This document shows, one piece after another, positions 25,474 to 35,300 of a stretch of 64,000 bases of DNA (the stretch's first letter is position 1; each line of letters begins with the position of its first letter). A program made the position numbers and the translations under genes. The stretch is from Bryobacterales bacterium KBS 96 (GTDB taxonomy: Bacteria > Acidobacteriota > Terriglobia > Bryobacterales > Bryobacteraceae), in contig KB906767.1 of NCBI GenBank assembly GCA_000381625.1, positions 4,455,357 through 4,519,356 of the forward strand, in the 5' to 3' direction. A model generated the notes under the pieces. The model was not told where the DNA came from and ran no database searches. It saw only the letters and a program-made list of their open reading frames with translations.

Positions 25474-26307
25474 CTATCGTCGCACCTTGATCGACGCGGT
25501 GTACGCATCGCCACGATCATTTGCGGCTCCCATGACACGAGAGAAAACGGCCTGGTGTAGCCAGCGAGGCGTTGCCCTGGTAAACATCACGGTGGCCTTG
25601 TTCGCCCAGCCGGGCACGACGCTGATGCGCCTGGCCTGCAACGCGCGGATCCCGGCTCGCACCACGGGTGCCGGCTGCATCATCAAGAGCTTCAGCGCGG
25701 GCGTGATCTTCTGCTGCGCCGCTGTGGCGAATCCGGTGTCCGACATGCCCGGACAAAGCACCGTGACCGTGATGCCGTCGCGTTTGAGTTCGCGATGAAG
25801 AGCTTCACCAAGACGCAAGACATACGCTTTGGCGGCCGCGTAGGCCGCGAACTTCTCGACGCCCAGATAGGCCAGCATGCTGGCGACCAGCAGGATCTTC
25901 CCGCGGCGGCGTGTCCGCATGTCCTGCGCAAACACGTGGGTGACCGCAGTCAGGCTCACGACATCCAGTTGCAACATCGCCAATGCCGCGTCCAGCGTGC
26001 CATCCACGAACGTGCCCTGTAGTCCGTGGCCAGCGTTGTTTATCAGGATGTCGATCGCAATCCCTCGCTCGCGGAGCCGCTGATGCAGTTGGATGACAGC
26101 CGCAAGATTCGAAAGATCGACTTGCTCGACGATGACGTCGACGCGATATGTCTCGCGCAGCTCGGTCGCCAACGTCTCCAGCTTCTCGATCCGGCGCGCC
26201 ACAAGAACAAGCGGCCGACCTTGTGCGGCGTATTGCCGGGCGAACTCTTCGCCGAAACCGCTCGACGCCCCGGTGATCAACGCCCAATTCCCCTGTAGGT
26301 TTTCCAT
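25474..26307 (-). CDS. Short-chain dehydrogenase/reductase (SDR)
   Basis: The 277-residue classical SDR starts at ATG 26307 with GGAG seven bases before it; a longer in-frame reading upstream is non-coding in character. The cofactor loop is ITGASSGFGEEFARQ, the NNAG strand is present, and the catalytic Ser (LVASMLAYLG) and YAAAK pair are intact. C-terminally it matches the DltE/YqjQ-like branch. A sigma-54 promoter copy points at it from 26449-26464, about 140 bases upstream. The substrate is unknown. Confidence 0.92.
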   Translation of the reverse strand: MENLQGNWALITGASSGFGEEFARQYAAQGRPLVLVARRIEKLETLATELRETYRVDVIVEQVDLSNLAAVIQLHQRLRERGIAIDILINNAGHGLQGTFVDGTLDAALAMLQLDVVSLTAVTHVFAQDMRTRRRGKILLVASMLAYLGVEKFAAYAAAKAYVLRLGEALHRELKRDGITVTVLCPGMSDTGFATAAQQKITPALKLLMMQPAPVVRAGIRALQARRISVVPGWANKATVMFTRATPRWLHQAVFSRVMGAANDRGDAYTASIKVRR

Positions 26308-26448
26308 TGTTTGCTCCGATTTTTCAAATTTCGAACTGAACTGTCTCCGCGCTTGTGTGGCATACCAGCTAAAACGAGAAGCAACGGGCGAATGCCGGCT
26401 TCCTGACCTCGTTTTACGCGCCGGAGCCGTCTCACGCATGCGTTAAAT

Positions 26449-26464
26449 GCAATGTGCGTGCCAA
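26449..26464 (-). promoter_or_regulatory. Sigma-54 promoter, copy B
   Basis: The minus strand reads TTGGCACGCACATTGCA, a full match to the -24/-12 consensus. It is directed at the SDR gene ending at 25474. Confidence 0.78.
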
Positions 26465-26533
26465 ACCTACCGAGCTGTAACTCTATGAATTTTCAGCGCC
26501 TACACTGAGAGCAGTGTTGCCTCGAGTCGAGAG

Positions 26534-26553
26534 TGTCGAAGACAGTTCCGACA
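26534..26553. promoter_or_regulatory. Upstream activator palindrome, copy B
   Basis: TGTCGAAGACAGTTCCGACA is identical to 23191-23210 and also lies about 70 bp upstream of its -24 element. Confidence 0.6.
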
Positions 26554-26635
26554 GCGATGCGTGATTCGAGGTGACTGAGATTTGTGGAAAGAACCGGTCG
26601 GGGCTGAGGCAAAACGCAGTGTAGAGGCTTCCGGC

Positions 26636-28324
26636 TTAAGCGGCGTACTGCCTGGGATCGATGCCCAGCTTCTTCATGCGTGAGATGAGGGTCGTGCGGT
26701 GGATGCCCATGAGAGCGGCGGCCCCATCGGCTCCCCCAACACGGCCATTGCACTCGGTGAGTGCGCGGATGATCTTTTCACGTTCCTTTTGGGCATACTC
26801 GTCGGTGGGCCTCTTCGCATTCAGGGCAGCGTTGATCGTTTCCTTCACGATCCGTGCTAAGTCTTCCTGAACGGGTTGAGCTGCGGGAGAGGGGGCCGTT
26901 TCGCTGCTTGGCTTGCGTAACTCGGAAAGCGGCGCCTCCAGCGACTCGCCCCGCGTCAGGATAACGGCACGTTCGATGAAATTCTCCAGCTCCCGAATGT
27001 TCCCTGGCCACTCCCAGGCCGCGAGGCCCTTCATCGTGGCTGTCGGGATCGTCTTAATCTTCTTTTGCATTTCCTTGGCGAACTTTTGGACGAAATAACT
27101 AACCAGCAAGGGAATGTCTTCGCGACGCTGTCGCAGCGGCGGAATGCGGATCGGAAACACATTCAGACGGTAGAACAAATCGCTGCGAAATTCACGATTC
27201 GCGACCATCTTCTCCAGGTCTCGGTTGGTGGCAGCGATAAGCCTGATATTGACTCTTCGAGTATGCGTGCTGCCCAGGCGTTCGAATTCGCGCTCTTGCA
27301 GAGCGCGCAATAGCTTCGGCTGGATCTCGGTTGGGATATCACCGACTTCGTCTAGGAACAGCGTCCCCTGATCCGCGAGCTGCATGCGGCCAATCTTCTG
27401 GCTGACGGCGCCCGTGAACGCACCTTTTTCGTGGCCGAACAGCTCGCTTTCAAGCAGGCCAGTAGGAATCGCCGCACAGTTCAGCTTGACGAAAGTCCTC
27501 TCCTTGCGCCGGCTACGGTCGTGGATCGCGCGGGCAATAAGCTCCTTTCCGGTGCCGGTTTCGCCGAGCAGCAGGACTGTAGAATCGTTGGGCGCCACTG
27601 TCTCGACCAGCTGCAAAACGTGCTTGAGCGCCGCGCTCGAGCCCACGATCTGCTCGAAGTCCATTTCGCTGCGTATCTCTTCTTCCAGGTAGAGCTTCTC
27701 CTGCGCGAGTTTGTCCTTGAGCTCGGAGATCTCACGGTAGGCAAGGGCGTTTTCGATGGCAATTGCAATCTGCCCAGCGGCCTGGCTGAGGAAGTCGACA
27801 TCTTCGGCCGTGAAGGTTCTCTCTGTTAAACGCACAATCATTAGGTCCCCCAGCGCACGGCCGCGATTCACCAGGGGGATAAAACAAACGCTCTTCACGC
27901 CTTCCGAGGCTGCGATTCTGTAACCCTCGCCGCCGCGGGGCCAACCGATCGCGTCAACCGTCGCGACCACCGGCTTCATCGTCTCGAAGGCTCGTCTGGC
28001 GGGATCGCCCTCGCCCACAGTGACGATCAGCTCTTCCTTGGCGAAGCCCTTACTAACGGGCGCATCGAACGCATAGAGCTTGAACGTATCCGCTTCTTCG
28101 CCTGGCAACCAGATCCCGGCTCCGTCGCAGCGCATAACCTCGCGAAAGTTGGCAGAAATCGCCCGCAGCACTTCGCGCAGGTCGAGATTCGAGGTGATGC
28201 GAGTCGTCAGGTTCAGGAGCAATTGCAGGCGTTCGTTTTGGCGCTGTAAGCCCGCCTGTGGGTCTTGCGCCGACTGGGGATCCAGATTGTTGGCTCCACT
28301 TCCGCTCATGTCGTTTTCGAACAA
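26636..28324 (-). CDS. Sigma-54-dependent activator with GAF sensor (FhlA type)
   Basis: The 562-residue enhancer-binding protein has three parts. A GAF ligand/redox sensor covers about 30-195. A central AAA+ domain has Walker A GETGTGKE (254-261), the sigma-54 contact loop GAFTGA (301-306) and Walker [11 protein letters not shown]-terminal Fis-type HTH ends RTTLISRMKKLGID. It has no receiver domain, so the signal is expected to bind the GAF part. The gene lies directly upstream of promoter copy B and its 3' end is duplicated beside copy A. It is therefore the natural activator of both the SDR gene and the efflux operon, which is inferred from layout. Confidence 0.94.
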   Translation of the reverse strand: MFENDMSGSGANNLDPQSAQDPQAGLQRQNERLQLLLNLTTRITSNLDLREVLRAISANFREVMRCDGAGIWLPGEEADTFKLYAFDAPVSKGFAKEELIVTVGEGDPARRAFETMKPVVATVDAIGWPRGGEGYRIAASEGVKSVCFIPLVNRGRALGDLMIVRLTERTFTAEDVDFLSQAAGQIAIAIENALAYREISELKDKLAQEKLYLEEEIRSEMDFEQIVGSSAALKHVLQLVETVAPNDSTVLLLGETGTGKELIARAIHDRSRRKERTFVKLNCAAIPTGLLESELFGHEKGAFTGAVSQKIGRMQLADQGTLFLDEVGDIPTEIQPKLLRALQEREFERLGSTHTRRVNIRLIAATNRDLEKMVANREFRSDLFYRLNVFPIRIPPLRQRREDIPLLVSYFVQKFAKEMQKKIKTIPTATMKGLAAWEWPGNIRELENFIERAVILTRGESLEAPLSELRKPSSETAPSPAAQPVQEDLARIVKETINAALNAKRPTDEYAQKEREKIIRALTECNGRVGGADGAAALMGIHRTTLISRMKKLGIDPRQYAA

Positions 28325-28474
28325 GGCACCCGGTTATTTGGGACAGTATAACTCTCAGAGGACATGATGGCATCATCTTGCGTCAGGTCGCAGATTTGGG
28401 GAACTGCAAGACTAAGGCGTTCGCACCAGTTCGTCAGGAGGCTTCAGTCATCCTTCCTGGAGAAGTTGTGCGTA

Positions 28475-28935
28475 ATCGTTGCGGACCGCTAAGCGACCAG
28501 AACGATTTTTCCGAAAGCTCCCGGCTCCAAGATCTCTTTGTTGGGCGCGGGGCCTCAGCGAGCGGTAGCTCTTTGCCGACGATCGGACTTGGAGTGCCGC
28601 TCTCCAGACCAGCGATAAGACCGGCGTGAATCTCTCCTTCTTCTGCTTCGGTGATGCTCCAGAACGTAAAAGAGAGAATCGAACCCGCGGCTGCCAATGA
28701 CCACAACTCGCCCTTGAGGAGCCAGCAGCTTCAGGTCGTGCCCGAGGTTCACATTGGCAAGCATCTCAAGAATGAGGTCCACACCCCGCCCGCCGGTGGC
28801 TTTCAGTATCTGTTCCCGGTGGTCCGCGTTGGTGTGATCGAAGACGTGAGCCCTCACGCTTCACCAGCTCCAGGCCTTTTTGAGTACCGCCGGGATTGGC
28901 AGCCGGATAGATCGTATGTAACGGCCTAGCGTTTA
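28475..28935 (-). pseudogene. Zinc-type quinone oxidoreductase, C-terminal relic
   Basis: Minus-strand fragments in two or more frames reproduce the end of a QOR/zinc-binding dehydrogenase. They are GLELVKREG, AHVFDHTNADHREQILKATG, GRGVDLILEMLANVNLGHDL, PQGRVVVIGSRG, and then TEAEEGEIHAGLIAGLESG and PIVGKELPLAEA in another frame. The cofactor-binding N-terminal half is missing. It may be a casualty of the same rearrangements that duplicated the control region. Confidence 0.72.
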
Positions 28936-29729
28936 CGAACCCATGTTGACGGTTTGTCGTCATTTCTTGGATTGACGCCTATGTCGCCGGCACGTCCCAA
29001 ACGGAGCGCCGCACCTGAGAGGCCCCGTGCCTAGGGGGCCTTGGCTATTTTTCTCGATATCTCGCGTAAGCTCAGCGGAGAGCCTCCTTATGTTCAGGCA
29101 CCATGCTGGCTCGAATATCGGCACGTCGGACAAATGGATCAGTTCAGTTTCCGGCGTTACCGGAATGTGATGACTATGGCCTACCGTCTCGCAGACTTGC
29201 CCGCCACAGCTGGAAATGGCGGCCGAATACTCGCGTTCCTTCGCCTGCAAAACTGTGAAGCATCCATCCGGCACCGCCATGGTCGGAAGCCTTAATCAAG
29301 CTTGTGACATCGTGCCACTGCATTTTTCTGGAGGATCGGCTCGCCTTTTTCTTAATGACAGCTCTCGTCGGGACGTGCCGTCAGCCTCTGGTTTGGAACG
29401 CGTTCCGCCATCACCACAATGGATCAAGCTGTCCGGTTCGCCCCCGTATTCCTCTTTGCCTTCGTGATGTGCTTGACGCCGCTTCAGCCGACACCCGTTG
29501 CGCCCGGCACTTGTGCCCGTTCTGCTTTGCGCTTCTTTTTCCTTGCGCATTGAGGAAGCGCGCCGCCATGCGTTTTCGGTCCCACCACAAAGTTCAAAGG
29601 GGGCTACGCCTTTCGCAAACCCTGCGAAAAACTTTGCGGTCCCCAAAAAGCACGTTCACAAGCTTGGGAGCAACCGACCTCGCGTTTTTGCGCCCAAGCA
29701 CAGCAGGGCAGAAAGAAGGAAATAACTCA
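28936..29729. other. Long gap upstream of ssb with stacked hairpins
   Basis: No reliable gene is seen; a minus-strand open frame at 28960-29280 (106 residues) matches nothing I know. At 29588-29636 CAAAGTT...AACTTTG encloses TTTCGCA-AACCC-TGCGAAA, a nested stem-loop about 95 bases before the ssb start. It could act in ssb regulation or as part of a replication origin. Confidence 0.4.
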
Positions 29730-30149
29730 ATGAACCTCAATCAGCTTTCGATCATCGGATTCATCGGCAAGAACGCCGAAACCAAGTATCTGGCCAATGG
29801 CACACCGGTCACGAAGTTCTCGGTTGCGACCAAGAAGTCCTGGAAGGACGAAAACGATCAGTGGAAAGAAAAGACCCAGTGGCACAACATCGCCGCTTTC
29901 GGTAGAGGCTTCGCCCAAGTGGCAGACCGGCTCGTCAAAGGCGCTCACGTTTTTGTGCAGGGCGAGCTGACCACGCGCGAGTACGATCGCACCATCAAGA
30001 TTCCCGCCGGTAAGGGCAAGCCCATCGAGCACACGATCCAGCAGCTCGTTGTCGAACTGAAGGCCGACACCGTCCGGACACTCGATTGTTCCAGCTCCGC
30101 CGGCGAGCAAAGCGCCGCCGCCGAACCGGGAGCCGAGGATTACAGCTAG
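29730..30149 (+). CDS. ssb: Single-stranded DNA-binding protein
   Basis: The 139-residue SSB starts at ATG 29730 with AAGGA nine bases upstream. The OB fold fills residues 1-112 (NLNQLSIIGFIGKNAETKYL, VTKFSVATKKSW, WHNIAAFGR, VFVQGELTTREY). The C-terminal tail is short and ends EPGAEDYS rather than the usual acidic DDDIPF tip that recruits replication partners. This suggests a mobile-element-specific variant. It stands alone, away from rpsF/rpsR, which supports a plasmid origin. A terminator follows. Confidence 0.95.
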   Translation: MNLNQLSIIGFIGKNAETKYLANGTPVTKFSVATKKSWKDENDQWKEKTQWHNIAAFGRGFAQVADRLVKGAHVFVQGELTTREYDRTIKIPAGKGKPIEHTIQQLVVELKADTVRTLDCSSSAGEQSAAAEPGAEDYS

Positions 30150-30165
30150 GGGCCAAAGCCCCTTT
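30148..30165 (+). terminator. Rho-independent terminator of ssb
   Basis: AGGGGC-CAAA-GCCCCT forms a tight stem followed by TTT, and it overlaps the ssb stop codon. Confidence 0.7.
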
Positions 30166-30583
30166 CCATAAAGCCTCGCTTCAAAGTCCCTCGCGGTCTT
30201 CCCTACTGACGTGCGGGGGAGCGGCCTGCACGGAAGCCGATTCTGTTTTCCCCTATGTATTCCCCCGTGATAGCCGCAAACGATGCAGTTCGGTGCAGAC
30301 GATGACGCAGGATCAGCGATCTACGCGCACCTGGCGCACAGAAAAATCGCCAAAAGCAGTTTTAAACCAAAGCCGACAACACAAGGCTTTGGAGCCGCTT
30401 TGACTAGCAAGGACGGAAATCAAATCGAGAATTGCGGCAGCGAAGCGCCGATCATTATGGCTTCTTTGCTTTCTTATTTGTTCCCCATCGCGCTTTAGAG
30501 ATTTTTCGCATCATCTTCCGACGCTGTTCAACCGTCACGTTTTTCCAGCGAAGCGACCCGGCACGCCGCTGAAAATCCTTAAC
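30166..30583. other. No gene seen
   Basis: About 420 bases contain only short overlapping open frames without ribosome-binding sites or recognisable motifs. Confidence 0.4.
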
Positions 30584-30808
30584 CTACTGCTCCGGTTCGA
30601 CGGTGGTCGGCAACGCTGCTCTGCTCCTTTCCTTCCGCTGTTCCTGAATGAAATCGTTGACAGCGCGAGAGACGAGTTCCTTCTGGGGAATTCCAAATTC
30701 CAGAGCGGCCTTTTTCACGCGTCCATAAAACAGCATGGGCAGGTCGACCCAAAATGGTCGCAGCAGATCTTGTTCAGTCAGCAGCAGATTTGTTTTCTTC
30801 TTTGCCAA
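30584..30808 (-). CDS. Small hypothetical protein, possibly ribbon-helix-helix
   Basis: The 74-residue basic protein would start at TTG 30808 (an in-frame stop lies just upstream and no ATG is available). LTEQDLLRPFWVDLPMLFYG is followed by RVKKAALEFGIPQKELVSRA, a strand-then-two-helices pattern resembling small plasmid ribbon-helix-helix regulators. No toxin partner is adjacent. No ribosome-binding site is visible, so expression is uncertain. A role in plasmid control is a guess. Confidence 0.45.
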   Translation of the reverse strand: MAKKKTNLLLTEQDLLRPFWVDLPMLFYGRVKKAALEFGIPQKELVSRAVNDFIQEQRKERSRAALPTTVEPEQ

Positions 30809-31012
30809 ATGAACAATTTACGACATCGGGTTTGTGGGCCGGCGGCTTGCTCCGGAAATCCAGATGCTAATGTGTCTTTAGTCAGTCGCTACCTACCAGT
30901 AGGCCTTCAACGGGGCGATGGGAGGCGGAGGGCGAGCTGAGAAAGCAAAACTCTGAGTTGGATTCAAAATCGGATTCAATAAGCGCCCGCCAGGCCGAAT
31001 ACGCGCCGAAGT

Positions 31013-31143
31013 TTGAGGCTTTTAGCCGATGGCCTTGGAAGTTGCGACATGGAAGCGATCCGCCACGATGCGCGCTTGGGAAAATGCTTGCGCACCAGGG
31101 CGCGGTAGGCCTGGGCCAGATCCATGCACACGACTCGCAGGAA
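31013..31143 (-). pseudogene. ISL3-family transposase fragment
   Basis: The minus strand gives VCMDLAQAYRALVRKHFPK and then, after a one-base slip, the ADRFHV-type motif seen as IVADRFHVAT in intact ISL3 transposases. Only about 40 codons remain. Confidence 0.65.
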
Positions 31144-31176
31144 TTCCTTGCCTTCCAGCGTTTTGCACTCAGACGC

Positions 31177-32055
31177 TCAGCGTGTTTGCAACACTTCCTT
31201 TCGTCTGCACGGCTCAATGGTGATTCGGGCCTCGCCGATGGATTTTGCTATCCGGAAGAACTTCAGAACCCTAATCTGAATCCACGATGGATCAAATTCA
31301 TACCACGCGAGGCCATGCCGCGCCGAACTGGGATGTGCGTGGTGATTATTGTGCCAACCTTCACCAAACGTGAGGAGCGCGACCCACCAGTTATTACGAG
31401 AATCGTCGTGAGTCGCGAACCGGCGTTGGCCCCACATGTGAGTGGCAGAGTTCACCAGCCAGGTGGTATGCAGACCGAAAACGACACGTAAGCAAATGCC
31501 CCACAGAAACAACGGAAATCCGCCGATTACATACAGCGATACAGTCAGCACGATCATGGGAACCCAATGATAGTTGTTCAACCAGATGTAGAATCTGTGC
31601 TTTGCTAAATCCGGGGCATACTTGGACATCTTCTTGGTATTGCTGTGGTTTGCCTCTCCGAAAAGAAGCCACCCGATGTGAGCCCAAAAGGCTCCATGCC
31701 GGGGCGAGTGCGGATCGCCGGGGCGATCGGATTGTTGGTGATGGATCCGATGCGTAGCAACCCAAGAAATAGGTCCTCCTTCGAGAGTTAGCGTGCCTAA
31801 CACAGCAAACGAATATTCGAGAAGCAAAGGAACCTTATAGGATCGGTGCGTCAGCAGGCGATGGTAACCCATGCTGATGCCAAGGCCAGTGGCCAGCCAG
31901 TACAGAACGACCGCGGCGCCACAAACATACCAGTTAAAGGTGAACAGCGCCGCAATTGCTCCCAAATGGAATATTCCGATGACAACGCTGACAGGCCAGT
32001 TTACTTTTTGGCCGTTGGACATTCTGACGAAGATTGTGTTCACTAGGTTCTCCAC
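31177..32055 (-). CDS. Membrane fatty-acid (acyl-CoA type) desaturase
   Basis: This 292-residue protein inserts a double bond into acyl chains using a di-iron centre. The three histidine boxes are present: HRLLTH (65-70), HRIHH (102-106) and HNNHH near 236. They lie among four hydrophobic segments. THRIHHQQSDRPGDPHSP is the typical delta-9 signature. The track-leading GTG at 32055 is one possible start; MSNGQKV at 32022 is the alternative, and neither has a clear ribosome-binding site. It stands alone, next to an ISL3 remnant. A likely job is membrane fluidity adjustment. Confidence 0.92.
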   Translation of the reverse strand: MENLVNTIFVRMSNGQKVNWPVSVVIGIFHLGAIAALFTFNWYVCGAAVVLYWLATGLGISMGYHRLLTHRSYKVPLLLEYSFAVLGTLTLEGGPISWVATHRIHHQQSDRPGDPHSPRHGAFWAHIGWLLFGEANHSNTKKMSKYAPDLAKHRFYIWLNNYHWVPMIVLTVSLYVIGGFPLFLWGICLRVVFGLHTTWLVNSATHMWGQRRFATHDDSRNNWWVALLTFGEGWHNNHHAHPSSARHGLAWYEFDPSWIQIRVLKFFRIAKSIGEARITIEPCRRKEVLQTR

Positions 32056-32331
32056 ACAAACATATGACGCAATAAACGATGCGCGATGTCACCGCCTCCT
32101 TGTAAGACTTATGTAATTTCGGCCGAGAAGCCCCGTTGCGCTGATTGATGCGAGCGTTGACTCGACATGAGAACAGGGTTCTCTGCTAGTCTTGAGCTCG
32201 TTATATGCGCACAGGCATGTAACTGCCATGAAATCGGCTATCGGAAAATGAAGGTCGCTTGCAACTCAGCTCAGAATCCGCCGCAGCCGATCCCCTTGTA
32301 CACAGGCATCGCTTGCAAAGAGTAAAAGTCC

Positions 32332-35300
32332 TCACACTGGAATAGTGAAGTAAAAGGTTGAGCCGATGCCTCGGGCGGACTCGGCCCAAATACGCCCTCC
32401 GAAGCGCTCGACAATCCGCTGACAAATAGCCAGTCCAATTCCGGTGCCGGCATACTGACGGCCCTCCAGGCGTTTAAACATCCCAAAGATATTTTCCGCA
32501 TATTGCTGGTCGAAGCCGATTCCGTTATCTCGGACCGAGAAGACCCATTCTCCTTCGCGTCGAGTCGCCTGGATTTGGATTTGCGGCGGCTCCTCTCTCC
32601 GATACTTGATGGCATTTCCGATCAGGTTCTGCAGTACCTGGGTTAGGAAACGGGAAGAATAGGAAATCATTGGCAGACTATTCTGTATGATGGAGGCTCC
32701 ACTGTCCTGGATCGCCGCTTGCAAGTTCGAAAGAGCTTCTTGTAACGCTGATTCTGAACTGATCGGTTCCAAGGAGGCTTTCTCAGTTGTTCCAGCTTGC
32801 GAATAGGCGAGCAGATCCTGAATCATAGTCTGGGCTCGTACGGCCCCTTCCTGGATGAACCGCATAAACTGGTCGGCCTCGGAATCGAGCTTGCCTCGAT
32901 ACCGGCAGTGGATCAGTTGCGTGTAGGTGCCTATGGTGCGTATCGGCTCTTGTAAATCATGGGCAATGACATGGCCAAAGTGATCAAGGTCCGCATTGGA
33001 GCGCAGCAGCTGCTTTTCGGCGCGCTTGCGTTCCGTTGCATCCTCGATGGCGAGTAGAATTTTCTGCGTGCTCCGGCCCTGTAGAAGAATTCGACGGGCA
33101 TTGAGCGACATACTCCGGAACCCGATTCGCGGGAAATCGTGCTCAACCTCGAAGTCTTCGAAGAAGCCGTTCTTGGGCAACACCTCTTCCAGGAGGTGAC
33201 GAAGCCGCGGAATATCCCATTGGCCATCATTGAATTGATAGAGCAAACTGCCCTCGCTTTTGTCCTTACCTACCTGAAACGCCTGTTCAAACGCTGTATT
33301 CACCCGCTCAATGCGCAGATCCGGACTCAATATCACCAGAGATTCGCGGACGGTTTCTACAATCGCGTCGGCATAATCCCGGGACTCCTGTGCAGCTTGC
33401 AAGCTGCGCTTCAATGAATCCACATTGACGAATGTAAGGACGGCTCCCTCTATCCGATGATCGATGGTGCGATAGGGGCGGATAGACACGGACCACCAGC
33501 AATTCTCTTGGTCTTGTATCTCGTATGTCCCAACAGCGAGGGTGTCAATGACTTCACGCACAAGTCCATGAAGTTGGGGCAAGTTGGTGCGAGCTGGAAG
33601 ATCGGCAATGTCACGCCCTAAATCGCCGGAGCTTAAACCGAGAAATCGCTCGGCAGCCGGTGTGAAACGCCGAAGGAGGCGAGAACGGTCCACCATGAGG
33701 ATGGGAGTATTGACGGCGGTAAACAGATTGTTCAGATCGTTGAAAAGAACGCCCAGTTCGTGGTTGCGATTTTGAAGTTCTTCATTCACGGTGGTCAGTT
33801 CTTCGACTGCCGATTGCAGCTCTTCCTTAGCCGTCGCTAACTCTTCGTTTGTGCTCTGGAGTTCCTCATTTGCGCTGCTAATCTCTTCGTTCGAGGCCCG
33901 CTGCTCCTCTAATGCGGCCTCGTGTTCTTCTGTGATGGAACGCAGATGCTCGTCCTTTTCCGTAAGCTCGTGCTTCAGTCGCGCAATTTCGTCCTGAGGT
34001 TGTTCGGGTTTAGGTGTCCTCAGGAGCGCGTCGCCATCGGTGATTGCGGGCAGTGGACTTGTGCGTTCAAATACCACTAAGTAATAGCGGTCAGTGGCCG
34101 AGGTCGACGAAATGGGAATCACTTCGAGATTGATCTCTCGTTTCTCGTTCTGATGTTCAATTCGCAAGCCGCGCTGCTGGACCGCCGCATTCCGGGCCAT
34201 GGCGGCCATGACCGCCTCACGTAATGGCGCCTGCAAACTTGCGTGCGACAGCAAGAGCAGATTCTGGATTTTGCCTCCCGACGGAGGCTGCAAATAGAAG
34301 CCAGTGCGTCCCCGGAATTGCTGAATCTGCAGATCCTGGTTGATGATCACTGCATCGGGCGCATACCGGCTTTGGATAACCTGATCTGCCTGCCTTTGCC
34401 AGTCGACATCGATTGGTCGTGGGGAGCCAAGGTCAGTCGGCGAAGCGCCGACTGGATCTCGGCGAATTGGAAAGGAAGCGCTGAACCGAATAGGCACCGT
34501 GCTCCTGGCGAAGATCTTGTGCTTGTCATCCACAACCTGGAACAGATCAGCGGCCGAGCTGACCGTCTCGGCCGGTCCAAGAAAAAGCAATCCCGTTTCT
34601 TTCAGGCTGTAGCGGAACACCGGCAGGACGGCCTTCTGCAGAACCGTTCCCAGATAGATCAGGACGTTACGGCAGCTAATGAGATCAACTCGTGAGAACG
34701 GAGGGTCACAGGTCACGTCCTGTTTTGCGAAAACGCAAGAATCCCGAATGGATTTGCGGATTTGATATTGGCCGTCGATCTTGTCGAAGTAGTGGGTCAG
34801 TCGCTCTGAAGAAACATTCTCGGCAATGGTTTCCGGGTAACGGCCGCGGCGAGCCTTACCGAGCGCCAGTTCACTGATGTCGGTACCAAACAGTTGCAGT
34901 GCTGGCCTGACGTCCTCACGGAGGAAGACTTCCTCAAGGCAAATTGCGAGTGAGTAAACTTCCTCACCGGTCGCGCAGCCCGGCGCCCAGACACGAAATG
35001 TATCCGTGACCTGTCTGCTCCGAACCATAGCAGTCAAATATTTCGACAGGGCGTTGAACGACAGTGGATCGCGAAAAAAGTGAGTAACGGAAATGAGGAT
35101 GTCCTTATAAAGCTCCTGCACCTCCTCAGGGTGTTCTTGCAAGCATTCAAAGTACTCACCGAGGGTTTCCCTCCGATGCACGATCATGCGCCGCCCGATG
35201 CGCCGCCGAGTGGTCGTCTGCTTGTAGCAGGCGAAGTCAACGCCCGTAGCTCGCTTGACAAGTGCGAAGATCTTGCGCAGGTCCGCCTCTCCGCTCGGCA

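Larger units (their letters stand above)
26427..26690. repeat. Duplicate of the 23084-23340 control region
   Basis: This copy includes the intact 3' end of the activator gene and drives into the SDR gene. Confidence 0.8.

Noticed and set aside
28960-29280. 106-codon minus-strand frame as a gene
   Set aside because: No recognisable motif and no partner genes; left as unassigned sequence.
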